Origin: JAHFTY01 sp964584785 | GTDB lineage: Bacteria > Acidobacteriota > Terriglobia > 20CM-2-55-15 | Length of the DNA stretch: 64,000 nucleotides | Direction of reading: 5' to 3' | Assembly: GCA_964584785.1 (NCBI GenBank) | Contig: CAZPBY010000001.1 | Span: 180,930-244,929, forward strand | Shown here: in pieces, positions 24,742 through 32,885 of the stretch | Layout of the letters: each line of letters begins with the position of its first letter | How positions within the stretch are numbered: the first letter of the stretch is position 1 | Made by a program: the position numbers and the translations under genes | Notes under the pieces: model-generated | The model's input: only the letters and a program-made list of their open reading frames with translations | Told to the model about the DNA's origin: nothing | Database searches by the model: none

Positions 24742-27390
24742 CTATTCACGCAACACACGCGCCGGATCGGTACGCGTCGCGCGCCACGCCGGGACAAAGC
24801 AGGCGGCGCCGGCAGCGGCAAGCATGATGATCAGCGCAGCGCCGAACGCGAAAGGATCCTGCGGGCTCACTTTAAAAAGGATGAATCCGAGTTTTTGAGT
24901 GAGTTCGAGGGCGGCGATCACGCCGAACAGAACGCCGGCGAGCGTGAGGACGAAACCGCGCGAAAACACAAGTCCCATCACCATGGATCGCGTGGCGCCG
25001 AGCGCCACACGCAACCCGATCTCGCGCACGCTGTGCGCAATGGAAGAGGACATGACGCCGTACAATCCGATGGCCGCGAGAAACAGCGCCACCGCTCCGA
25101 AAGAACCGAGCAGCGTCACGGCCATCGTTTGCGACGACGACATGCGCTCGACCTGCTCCCGCATCGTGACGATCTCCGTCGGCGCCACGTTCGGATCGAT
25201 GGCGTGGATCTCGCCGAGCAACGCGGCGGACACGGTGTTCAAAGCTAACGACGTGCGGATGTTCAGATTCTGACCCAGCGCGCTCTGACGCATGGGCACA
25301 TAGAAGAAAGGCACCGGCGTCTCCAGGAGATTCCGGTACTTCGACACTTTTGCGACACCGACAACCTCGATCGAGCGGCCTTTTATCTGGAGACGGCGGC
25401 CGATCGGGTTCTGCCCGTGCCAGTATTGTTCCGCCATGGCTTCGTTGATAACGGCCACCAAGGCCGAGCCCTCGTTGTCTTCCCGTGCGAAGTCGCGGCC
25501 GGAAAGGATCGGGATTCCCACGGTGACGAAATAAGCCGGCCCTACTTCGTTGTATTCGACCTGCGGAATCTGGTCGAGCGGCACATTGTATCCATCGACC
25601 AGTACTGGAGCGGAGGAGAAGGCGCTGTAGGTGAACGGCGTCCTGCGCACGAACACGGCGGATTCGATACCGCTGACGGTTCGCAGCCGCTCGATCAATT
25701 CATCCTGAAACAACCTTGCACGGTCCTGTGAATAGCCGGCGGAAACAAGGTCAATCGCTGTCGTGACAACGTTACCGGTGGAGAAACCCGGACTCGTTGC
25801 CCGCATTCGCGACAGACTCTTGATGCCGAGGCCGGCGCCAACGAGTAAGACAAAGCTGAGCGAGATCTGCACGATCACGAGAGCCGAACGAATCCACGCC
25901 TTCCCGCCTGAACCGAACATGGCGCCGGATTCGGTTTTCAAAGCGTCGCTCAGATTGATTTTCCTTGTCATTAACACCGGAAAAACCCCAATCAGCAGGG
26001 TTGAGAACAAGCAAACGGCCGCGCTCAACGAGAGCACGCGCCAGTCGATCTCGGCCGGCAATCTCAACACCACATTGCCGCGAGGCGGGAAGAACAGGCC
26101 GAATACGTTCCTGCAGAGGTAGGCAAGAAGAATTCCGCACAGTCCGGAAATGGCGCAAAGCAGGAAACCTTCGGTGAGCAGCTGCTTCAGCAGGCGCCGG
26201 GCACCCGCGCCCACACTGAGCCGGATCGTCATTTCACGCCGGCGCGCCAAGGCTTTCAACAGAAGCAGATTGCCGACGTTTGCGCAGGCAATCAGGAGCA
26301 CGGCGCTGACCACAGCCAATGCGATGAAGAGCGTCGGCGTCATGACTTCCATTGCATTGAATGGAGATTGCCAGAGCGGCAGGAGACGAACTTCCCGCGC
26401 GCGGTTGGTCCGCGGATATTCGGACTGAAGCCGCTTCGCAATCACCGCAACTTCATTCTGCGCCTGCGTGGCCGTCACTCCCGGCTTGAGCCGGACGAAG
26501 CCTTCAATCCATTGCGCTCCTCGATCCTCTAATTTGTAGCCTCCCGGTTCAAACACTTCCTGCATGGAAACGGGAACCCAGAATTGGAACGAATAGCCGA
26601 CGAAGGTTCCATAGAAGCCCTGCGGCGCCACGCCGATGATGGTGTGCGGTACTCCGTTCAACGACTGTGTCCTGCCGATGATTTCGGGATCGCCGCGAAG
26701 ACGGTCTTTCCATAATTGATAGCTGATGACGACGACCGGATGTGCATTCCGCCCTTCATCGTCGGAGGTTTCGAATCCACGGCCGAGGATCGGATGCACG
26801 CCAAACGCATCGAAGTAGTTCGCGGAGACAACGCTGCCCGTCACGCGATCCGCGCGGTCTCCACCAACCGAGAGCGTCGTGCCGACAATCTTCTCGGCAA
26901 TGAACGCGTCGCAGAGCGTGCAGCTCTGCCGCAAATCCTTAAAGTCCGGCCACGAAACCGGCACGCCTTTGGGTGCGCCGGGCACCACCCCACTCAGTAC
27001 AAGAAGCCGGTCCTGGTTGACAACCAGGGCATAAGGACGGAGGAGGATGCCTTCAATCCAGCTGTAGACGGCAGTGTTGGCGCCGATGCCGATCGTGAGG
27101 CAAAGGATCGCGAGAACCGAGAATCCGGGATTCCGGCAGAGCGTGCGGATCCCGAAAAACACATCCTGTCGTAACTCGTCGAGCATCCGGGAGACTTTCG
27201 CGTCCCGGCCTCGCTCCTTGAGCTGGACGAGATTCCCAAACCGGCGCCGCGCCGCGTGGTGCGCTTCGTCGCGAGGTATTCCCGCGTCTTCAAGACGTTG
27301 GGACAGCATGTCGACATGGAAATTCATTTCCTTGTCCATATCGGCTTCGATCGCCCGCTTCCGAAACAAAGCAATAATCCGCCGCAGCAT
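24742..27390 (-). CDS. ADOP-type MacB-like ABC transporter permease
   Basis: An 882-residue permease with an ADOP N-terminal prefix (1-80: FRKRAIEADMDKEMNFHVDM and HHAARRRFGNLVQLKER), then the MacB fold twice: first helix about 95-117 (ILCLTIGIGANTAVYSWIEG), periplasmic domain, three helices near 355-445, second periplasmic domain, three helices near 755-875, ending RATRTDPARVLRE. AGGAGG six bases before the ATG fixes the start. No ATPase or PadR gene adjoins it, though an 11-base palindrome (27452-27462) lies upstream. It could serve export of a peptide or lipid with a shared ATPase, or mechanotransmission; substrate unknown. Confidence 0.9.
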   Translation of the reverse strand: MLRRIIALFRKRAIEADMDKEMNFHVDMLSQRLEDAGIPRDEAHHAARRRFGNLVQLKERGRDAKVSRMLDELRQDVFFGIRTLCRNPGFSVLAILCLTIGIGANTAVYSWIEGILLRPYALVVNQDRLLVLSGVVPGAPKGVPVSWPDFKDLRQSCTLCDAFIAEKIVGTTLSVGGDRADRVTGSVVSANYFDAFGVHPILGRGFETSDDEGRNAHPVVVISYQLWKDRLRGDPEIIGRTQSLNGVPHTIIGVAPQGFYGTFVGYSFQFWVPVSMQEVFEPGGYKLEDRGAQWIEGFVRLKPGVTATQAQNEVAVIAKRLQSEYPRTNRAREVRLLPLWQSPFNAMEVMTPTLFIALAVVSAVLLIACANVGNLLLLKALARRREMTIRLSVGAGARRLLKQLLTEGFLLCAISGLCGILLAYLCRNVFGLFFPPRGNVVLRLPAEIDWRVLSLSAAVCLFSTLLIGVFPVLMTRKINLSDALKTESGAMFGSGGKAWIRSALVIVQISLSFVLLVGAGLGIKSLSRMRATSPGFSTGNVVTTAIDLVSAGYSQDRARLFQDELIERLRTVSGIESAVFVRRTPFTYSAFSSAPVLVDGYNVPLDQIPQVEYNEVGPAYFVTVGIPILSGRDFAREDNEGSALVAVINEAMAEQYWHGQNPIGRRLQIKGRSIEVVGVAKVSKYRNLLETPVPFFYVPMRQSALGQNLNIRTSLALNTVSAALLGEIHAIDPNVAPTEIVTMREQVERMSSSQTMAVTLLGSFGAVALFLAAIGLYGVMSSSIAHSVREIGLRVALGATRSMVMGLVFSRGFVLTLAGVLFGVIAALELTQKLGFILFKVSPQDPFAFGAALIIMLAAAGAACFVPAWRATRTDPARVLRE

Positions 27391-27688
27391 GCCAGGCCTC
27401 CTGTTCGAGTGCTTTAAGAACCCCGGGGCGCGAGTGGCGCGGTTCTCCCCTTAGATGATCTAGGCATAGAGGGATGCTAAAGGAGCTTTACCTAGACAAT
27501 CAAGGCTTAATTGTCTGACGGTATTTACGCGGCGAAAACTGACAGTTCGGACGCCAATAGTATCCGAGCAAGCGAGTGGGCACTTATCAAGAGCCCTCTC
27601 GCTTCGCTCGGGTACTGTTTTGGTTCCCGATTAGGACTTTTGAGGCAAAGCCAAGCCGTTGGGCAACATCAAAATCCTTGCAGGATCG
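27391..27688. other. 298-base gap with small inverted repeats and element A3
   Basis: Between the ADOP start and the end of the barrel gene. It holds TAGATGATCTA (27452-27462), a perfect odd palindrome possibly regulating the ADOP gene; AGACAAT...ATTGTCT (27494-27516, 9-base loop); and palindromic element A3. No gene is visible. Confidence 0.5.
27546..27617. repeat. dispersed palindromic element, family A copy 3 (degenerate left arm)
   Basis: Right arm 27598-27616 is identical to that of A2; left arm 27559-27576 has one substitution and one deletion (TATCCGAGCAAGCGAG). Flank GGACGCCAAT and loop GGCACTTATCAAG match A2. The damaged arm implies an older insertion no longer under selection to pair. 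Confidence 0.8.
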
Positions 27689-28249
27689 TCACTCTCCGAA
27701 TTTATAAAAGAGGCCGCCCGCGAATCGAACGTATGTATTGGGCCCGGCAAAAATCATGAACTCCGGTTTGAATCCCCAGCGCTCTTTGACGAAGTAGCGC
27801 AGGCCGCCCCCGACGTTGAAGTACAGATCGGTTGAGCTGCCGCTCACCGTGAGCGTACCGGAACTGTTGACATCAAACGAGGAATGAAGAAACCCGAGTC
27901 CGCCTCCCGCATACGGGGTCACGCTGTGCGACGGGTTGAATTGATACTGCAGATTTCCATTGAAGTTGAAGGCCTTCGAGCTCGAGCTCGTCGTTGTGCC
28001 GAAGGTCGTCACGCTGCCTCCTCCGAACGGAATGTAAGAGAGGTCTCCGGACAGAATCAGTCGATTGGAAATCGGAGCGCCAATGCTTCCTCCGAAAGAA
28101 CCGTGAGTACCAATTCCACCGACGATTCCAAGGTGACCCGTCACTTCGACGTTGCCCACGGTTTGACCATACGATGCAATACTGGTAATCACAACAAGAG
28201 CCGCCATCACCACCAGCCGGCCCGTTATCTGAGAAACCTTCCACGTCAT
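27689..28249 (-). CDS. outer-membrane beta-barrel protein (OmpA/OmpX-like)
   Basis: A 186-residue exported protein: signal peptide to about residue 29 (SIASYGQ), then alternating hydrophobic strands (LILSGDLSYIPFGGGS, FNFNGNLQYQF, VTPYAGGGLGFLHSSF, LYFNVGGGLRYFVKERWGF) and a C-terminal strand ending YVRFAGGLFYKFGE. The pattern predicts an eight-stranded outer-membrane barrel. The last residue is not the usual aromatic. AGGAG six bases before ATG 28249 decides the start over an in-frame ATG 16 codons upstream. Role may be structural or adhesive; no partner gene is evident. Confidence 0.75.
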   Translation of the reverse strand: MTWKVSQITGRLVVMAALVVITSIASYGQTVGNVEVTGHLGIVGGIGTHGSFGGSIGAPISNRLILSGDLSYIPFGGGSVTTFGTTTSSSSKAFNFNGNLQYQFNPSHSVTPYAGGGLGFLHSSFDVNSSGTLTVSGSSTDLYFNVGGGLRYFVKERWGFKPEFMIFAGPNTYVRFAGGLFYKFGE

Positions 28250-28380
28250 CTCATTCTCCTTTTCGGCTTCAGTTCGACACCAAACAGTTCTCTTCAAAAC
28301 TTAGGTTAGTGACATGGAATTTCCAAATCAGGCGTGCATCAACGTTTGCCACGCCGGAGGCGTATGAGGAGAGTAGCCCG

Positions 28381-28450
28381 GAGTTAAGCGTGAAGCCCGC
28401 AACTCCGGGTTAACAATCGCGCCTCTAAGACGCACCCCGGCAGGGGTGCG
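28381..28450 (+). repeat. dispersed multi-hairpin element, family B copy 1
   Basis: Seventy bases matching 35532-35601 (opposite strand) at 63 of 70 positions with no gap. It can form CCCGGAGTT/AACTCCGGG (28377-28385 with 28401-28409), a weaker GCGCC/GACGC hairpin, and CGCACCCC/GGGGTGCG (28431-28450, loop GGCA). It lies just downstream of the YbaK-type gene and upstream of the barrel gene. Confidence 0.85.
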
Positions 28451-28452
28451 AG

Positions 28453-28476
28453 GCGCGCCCTCGGGCGTGCGTTTTT
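28453..28476. terminator. GC-rich hairpin with T-run next to the ybaK-like stop
   Basis: GCGCGCCC, TC, GGGCGTGC (8 pairs, one G-T) followed by GTTTTT on the plus strand. It directly follows the stop of the minus-strand gene, for which the tail would be A-rich, so it fits a plus-strand or bidirectional terminator. Confidence 0.35.
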
Positions 28477-28915
28477 ATGCAGCGTGCGAATGATGATCGA
28501 CCAGATCGATCATCGTCGGGCTTGCCAGCCGCTTGAACTCTTTGAAGCTCACACGAATCTTGTCGTCGTGTGTCCCTGCGTTGAACTCGATCGACGCGTT
28601 GTATTCGAGCCGGCTGTCGCAGAAGACCGGCAGCCCCAGCAGATTTCCGAACGGCGGAATGGCGTCCACCTCGAAGTCCGGGAAGGCCTCGTTCAATTCG
28701 TCTGGAGTGGCAAGACGAATATTCTCCGACCGCGTGATGAACTTGAGATGGGCAAGATCCAATTCGCAATCCACGGGAAGAACTGCCATCCGCAACAAAC
28801 CATCGGCATTCACAATGACCGTCTTGGTGGCGGTTTCGGGGGTGGGGCTCAAAGGCTGCTCGTATACAACTTCGCTTTGATCGAGAAGTTCTTTAAGTCT
28901 TGCTGAAACAGACAT
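28475..28915 (-). CDS. YbaK/ProRS-editing-domain family protein (aminoacyl-tRNA deacylase-like)
   Basis: A 146-residue single-domain protein. The stretch KTVIVNADGLLRMAVLPVDC then LATPDELNEAFPDFEVDAIPPFG and LLGLPVFCDSRL is the YbaK/EbsC/ProX fold that hydrolyses misacylated tRNA in trans. The conserved Lys (in TKTVIV) that positions substrate, and GNLLG-type glycine loop, are present. A start-codon AGGAGG lies close upstream. Cytoplasmic quality control of translation is the likely role; which mischarged tRNA it clears cannot be read here. Confidence 0.8.
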   Translation of the reverse strand: MSVSARLKELLDQSEVVYEQPLSPTPETATKTVIVNADGLLRMAVLPVDCELDLAHLKFITRSENIRLATPDELNEAFPDFEVDAIPPFGNLLGLPVFCDSRLEYNASIEFNAGTHDDKIRVSFKEFKRLASPTMIDLVDHHSHAA

Positions 28916-28987
28916 AGTGACCTCCTCATCACAAAAGCATAAGAGCCCACATGGTGAAGGGCAAGTTAGAACGGGTAATTGTTGTGT

Positions 28988-30157
28988 TCAACGGGGCGGT
29001 GGATTGCGCTTCCCCGTTTCCGGCTTGATGTCGAGTTTCGGGTAGTACGGTTCAGCCTGCTTCTGAAATTTCTCCAGCCATTTCCTGCCCGCTTCCTGCG
29101 GTGTAAAGCTCCATGCCTGACGATAATAATTCCAGTCGTTCAGATTGAGCCGCTGGGCGTTCTCGAAGTACATTGCCGCGAGTTCATTCTTCCCGTTCTG
29201 CTGGAACCACACGGCAAGCTTGAAGCTCGCCTCGGCTTCCATTTCCGCAGCAGACCGGGGTTTGACGCGGCGTGCGAATTCTTCATCCGATAAGGCGTAG
29301 GGACTTCGATCGCCATTCGTTACCCAGTCGCGCAACGCGGCGATATATTTCTCTCCTTCGGTGACGATGCTCTTATCGCCATAGGTATAAGTTCGATTCT
29401 GATTCCAGGCGGGCTCTCCAGGACGTACAACGCGGCCCCTCTCGTCGATCCAAACTCCGGTTGGAACGTTCACGAACTGGAAGGCTGAACTGACCGCATG
29501 ATTCGCGTCGATCAAAGTGGTGAACGTGGCTTTGGCGGCGTCATACCATTTACCGGCTGCGGCTTCGCCTCCAGTGTCTTGAGCGGCGGCAATGATTTCA
29601 AAGTTTTTGCCTTTGAGTTCTTCGTACAGTTTCTGCCAGACCGGCAGATCCAGCCTGCAGCCTCACCACGAGGCCCACGTCACGACGAGCACCTTCCTGC
29701 CGCGAAAGGCGCGAAGGCGCACCACGTGTCCCTTGCGGTCGGCTGCTGCAAAATCGGGCGCAGCGCGCGAATTCAGGAAACTGCCGCTAAGCACTGGAAT
29801 CTCTCCAAAGCTCCAGACCAGCGCTTCCGGGTGGATAACCACGGACTGTCCTATCTTTCGGGCGAACGCTGTGAGGTTGAAGTACTCGCCGCGCACCATG
29901 TCTTTGGGAATGGGAATGCAGATGTCGGCGCGACATGCGCCCTGCGGCTTCAGTTCGAACGCATTGATGCGCGGCAGATCCACTTTCCGGACCCAAAGCG
30001 CGTCTTTGGATTTGCCCGGATCCGCCAATACCTGATCAAGCGAGACGGCGTGATCGTCGAACAGAACGGTTGCCGTAGCGCCACGTTGCGATGCCGGAAG
30101 TTTCCTGGCGAAGGCGGCAGCCGCGCCGGTTACTCGAAGAAAGTCTCTTCTGTGCAT
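28988..30157 (-). CDS. Tat-exported redoxin, probable selenoprotein (in-frame TGA read as Sec)
   Basis: One frame of 390 codons interrupted only by TGA at 29663-29665. It starts with a twin-arginine-like signal (MHRRDFLRVTGAAAAFA), then a domain of about 110 residues with CRADIC, then a thioredoxin fold: APDFAAADRKGHVVRL, VLVVTWASW-TGA-GCRLDLP, and the cis-proline loop FVNVPTGVWID. A helical repeat tail ends the protein. In redoxins the TGA position is the active-site Cys, so Sec165-Gly-Cys is expected. A hairpin with GGUCU loop follows the TGA (29632-29648). The downstream part has no start of its own outside the fold. ATG 30157 has AAAGG upstream. It follows a metalloprotease gene by 62 bases. 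Confidence 0.75.
29632..29648 (-). promoter_or_regulatory. SECIS-like hairpin after the in-frame TGA
   Basis: On the coding strand: TCTGCC, loop GGTCT, GGCAGA, a perfect 6-bp stem. The loop GG begins 21 bases after the TGA. The E. coli fdhF SECIS has the apical loop AGGUCU, with GGU about 19 bases after UGA, so both loop sequence and spacing fit bacterial SelB recognition. Confidence 0.65.
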
Positions 30158-30219
30158 GATGACACCTTTCCGTCGCCAGGGCCGCGCCAACCGGCGGCCC
30201 TGGCTCAGTGTGCTTTTTC

Positions 30220-32784
30220 TTAATAAGGAGGACGGGCCAGCCAATCCATGGGTGCGTCTCCGATCGGCGCGCCCGGAGGGGCGTCAGGCGCGACGATGGG
30301 CCGTGCGATCTCCCCAGGCCGTTCGAGGAACCGTTTGATATCCGACGTCAATTGCGAATGCTGCGCCTGGTCTGCTTCGCCTTTACCGGTTTCCGCGCGG
30401 AGGCGCGCGGAAAGCTTCGTCAGCTTCATCGTCGCTACGGCGCGCACTTGCGCGTTGGGCGAACCCGTGGCCAGCCACATGATTCGATCGACCAGGGCGC
30501 GTTCCTCAACGCGCCGAACTTCGGCCTCGTAGGAAGTCGCTGTCGTTGCATCGAAGGTCGCCTTCGTCAAACGGTCGATGACTTCTTCAAGTCCCGGCAG
30601 TGTACCGTCGACCGCATGCTGCGCGACAATGCGCGCCGCACGATCAAGCTGCAGCGCGAAACCGATCGTCACGTCGGACGCGATCGATGCGGGCGAGAGC
30701 GGATCAAATGCGTCGCCGGTCGTTCGTGGAAACAACTCGCGGTGACGGCCGAATCCGGGAGGCCGCGGCGGAATCGCATCGAGTATGCGTCTCGGCACTG
30801 TCAACTCGGACGGTTTCAGCGTGACGGCCAAGGCCTCGAGAGCCTTCCGCTGGTCCGCACCCGTCACCCATTTTGTCGGCGTGCGGCCGTCGCCGCGAAT
30901 CGCATAAATGTATTCCTGTCCTCCGAGCATCGATGCGGAACCCTCCACGGCGTAGCGGTGATACATGTAGATTGGAACGAGTGGCTCCTCAATCGTCGCC
31001 ATCGGTTGCCCGTCACGAATGGTCTCGGCGCCGATTCGATCCAGGGCGGACCGCCGGACCTTCATGATGCGATTCAATTCGTCGGCCTGATTGACTCCGT
31101 TGGACCACCAGTCCACGCGCGGATTCACATCCATGTCCTGGTTCGTGAAGAAGCGGATATCCTGCGTCCAGGCGTCATCCAGAATCTTTCTCAACTCGGC
31201 GGCCTCGTCGGCGCCCGGACCGAACTGCCGATACCCATAGTTGATCGCAACCTTGTCCCAGTCGCCGATCCGCTGCGGATACGCCTCGGATAAATCAATG
31301 GAGCCGTCATCCTTGAGCTTTTCGAGTGGATGCGGGTAGTCCATCACAGAGCTCCAGCCTTTTGAGCTGTCGTAGAAGTTGTGGCCGAGACCCAGTGTGT
31401 GGCCGGTTTCGTGAGCAGCAAGCTGACGGATTCGCTTGAAGGCCGCCTCGTAAAGTACGGAAGGCCGTTCCTTGCCGTCCCGATATGGCGACAACAGGCC
31501 CTCGAAGATCATGTAGTCCTGGCGGTCACGCAGAGAACCGAGCGTGACCGTCGCCTTAATGATTTCGCCGGTGCGCGGATCCGCGATCGTTCCGCCGGAA
31601 CTCCAGCCACGAGTGGAGCGATGCACCCAGTTGATCATGTTGTATCGGATATCCATGGGATCGGCGCCGTCAGGCAGCACCTCCACTTTGAACGCATTGC
31701 GGAAGCCGGCCGCCTCGAATGCCTGATTCCACCAGCTTGCGCCTTCGACCAAAGCTTTTCGGACATCTTCGGGCGCACCTGGATCCACCCAATACTGAAT
31801 GGGCTTGACCGGTTCACTGATCGCCGCGTTGGGATCTTTCTTTTCCAGGCGATGACGGCGGATGAAATGTTGCGTGATCGATTCACCTACCGGCACGCTG
31901 TAATCGACGTAGGTGAGGCCGCCGTACCCCGCCCGAGGATCGTCGTATCGCGGTTTGTAATTGCCGTCAGGCAGCTCCACAAACGCGTAGTGTTCGCGCA
32001 GCGTGACGGAGTCGGCTGCCGGACTGACGCTACCGACAGTTCCGGAGAAAAGGCCACCCAGAGCTCCCCGCGCTCTTCCGCCTCCTTCCCCGATGCTGTC
32101 CGGACCCTGCGCCGGCCCTCCACCGCCGCCGCGCTGTCCGGTGGCATCATTCGCAAACGTTAATGTGACTTCGATTTCCGTATTTTTCGGGAACGCTTTG
32201 GTGCGAGCCATGTAAACAGCGCTACGAGTCCGATCGACGCGATACGTACCCGGCCTGAGTGAAGCAGCGGCGCCGAATCCATCGCGCAATACAAAGTCGG
32301 TGGCGTCGACCAGGACGTGACCATTGCTTTCGGCGGCTACCGTGAAGCCCCACAGCACGGATTTGGCGAAGGAGTCTTCAACCGACTTACGCTCGGCCGG
32401 GTTGGGGCTGGACGAACGAAAGTTTTGATTGGGCTGGATCATCAACACCTTCGGGCCAATGCGTTCAAATGTGACAATACGCCCTCCGCCGGCGCTTCCG
32501 CGATCCAGACCGATATCGTTCGAGCCGAGGCCTTCCGCAAGACCTGCGGTGAACAAAACCTCGGTATTGAAGCGTGGGATCTCGAGCCACAGCGTTCCGG
32601 CACGCTCATCCCAATAGATCGGAAAGAAGCCGTCGAGCTTCTGCATGTTCGACGTCCGTTCCGCAATCGTCTGCTGGCGGGCAGCCTGGGGCTGGGCCCC
32701 GGCGGGCGCCTGCGCATGAAACGGCGCCGCGAAAAGCACTGTCAGAGATAGCGCAACAATGAATGACATCAACGATCTGCTCAT
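30220..32784 (-). CDS. large secreted zinc metalloprotease (DUF5117/DUF4953-type, metzincin motif)
   Basis: An 854-residue exported protein. Signal peptide (1-25, FHAQA), an N-terminal domain to about 210 (DUF5118/5117-like, KLDGFFPIYWDERAGTLWLE), then the catalytic domain with HETGHTLGLGHN from His458 and a Met-turn SVMDYPHP, the full metzincin HExxHxxGxxH site. The C-terminal 250 residues are helical. A glycine-rich insert lies near 215-240. GAGGTGA before ATG 32784 supports the start. It is followed by the probable selenoprotein redoxin and preceded, 101 bases away, by a CadC-like regulator; the three may be one expression unit. Natural substrate unknown. Confidence 0.88.
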   Translation of the reverse strand: MSRSLMSFIVALSLTVLFAAPFHAQAPAGAQPQAARQQTIAERTSNMQKLDGFFPIYWDERAGTLWLEIPRFNTEVLFTAGLAEGLGSNDIGLDRGSAGGGRIVTFERIGPKVLMIQPNQNFRSSSPNPAERKSVEDSFAKSVLWGFTVAAESNGHVLVDATDFVLRDGFGAAASLRPGTYRVDRTRSAVYMARTKAFPKNTEIEVTLTFANDATGQRGGGGGPAQGPDSIGEGGGRARGALGGLFSGTVGSVSPAADSVTLREHYAFVELPDGNYKPRYDDPRAGYGGLTYVDYSVPVGESITQHFIRRHRLEKKDPNAAISEPVKPIQYWVDPGAPEDVRKALVEGASWWNQAFEAAGFRNAFKVEVLPDGADPMDIRYNMINWVHRSTRGWSSGGTIADPRTGEIIKATVTLGSLRDRQDYMIFEGLLSPYRDGKERPSVLYEAAFKRIRQLAAHETGHTLGLGHNFYDSSKGWSSVMDYPHPLEKLKDDGSIDLSEAYPQRIGDWDKVAINYGYRQFGPGADEAAELRKILDDAWTQDIRFFTNQDMDVNPRVDWWSNGVNQADELNRIMKVRRSALDRIGAETIRDGQPMATIEEPLVPIYMYHRYAVEGSASMLGGQEYIYAIRGDGRTPTKWVTGADQRKALEALAVTLKPSELTVPRRILDAIPPRPPGFGRHRELFPRTTGDAFDPLSPASIASDVTIGFALQLDRAARIVAQHAVDGTLPGLEEVIDRLTKATFDATTATSYEAEVRRVEERALVDRIMWLATGSPNAQVRAVATMKLTKLSARLRAETGKGEADQAQHSQLTSDIKRFLERPGEIARPIVAPDAPPGAPIGDAPMDWLARPPY

Positions 32785-32885
32785 GGAGTCACCTCGGTCG
32801 GCGATTGTACTTCGAGACGTTTCGCGTCTGCGAGTGCAGACTGAGTATGAAAAGCAGGTTCACGCCTTGCAGGGATTACACGTCC

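Noticed and set aside
27494..27516. AGACAAT/ATTGTCT inverted repeat as a terminator
   Set aside because: AT-rich 7-bp arms with a 9-base loop and no T-run; kept only as a note in the intergenic entry.
28988..29515. Redoxin C-terminal half as a separate gene
   Set aside because: It would begin at TTG within the thioredoxin fold, without a ribosome binding site, and lacks the active site.
30208..31293. 361-codon plus-strand frame opposite the metalloprotease gene
   Set aside because: No motif; the metzincin frame on the minus strand is intact.
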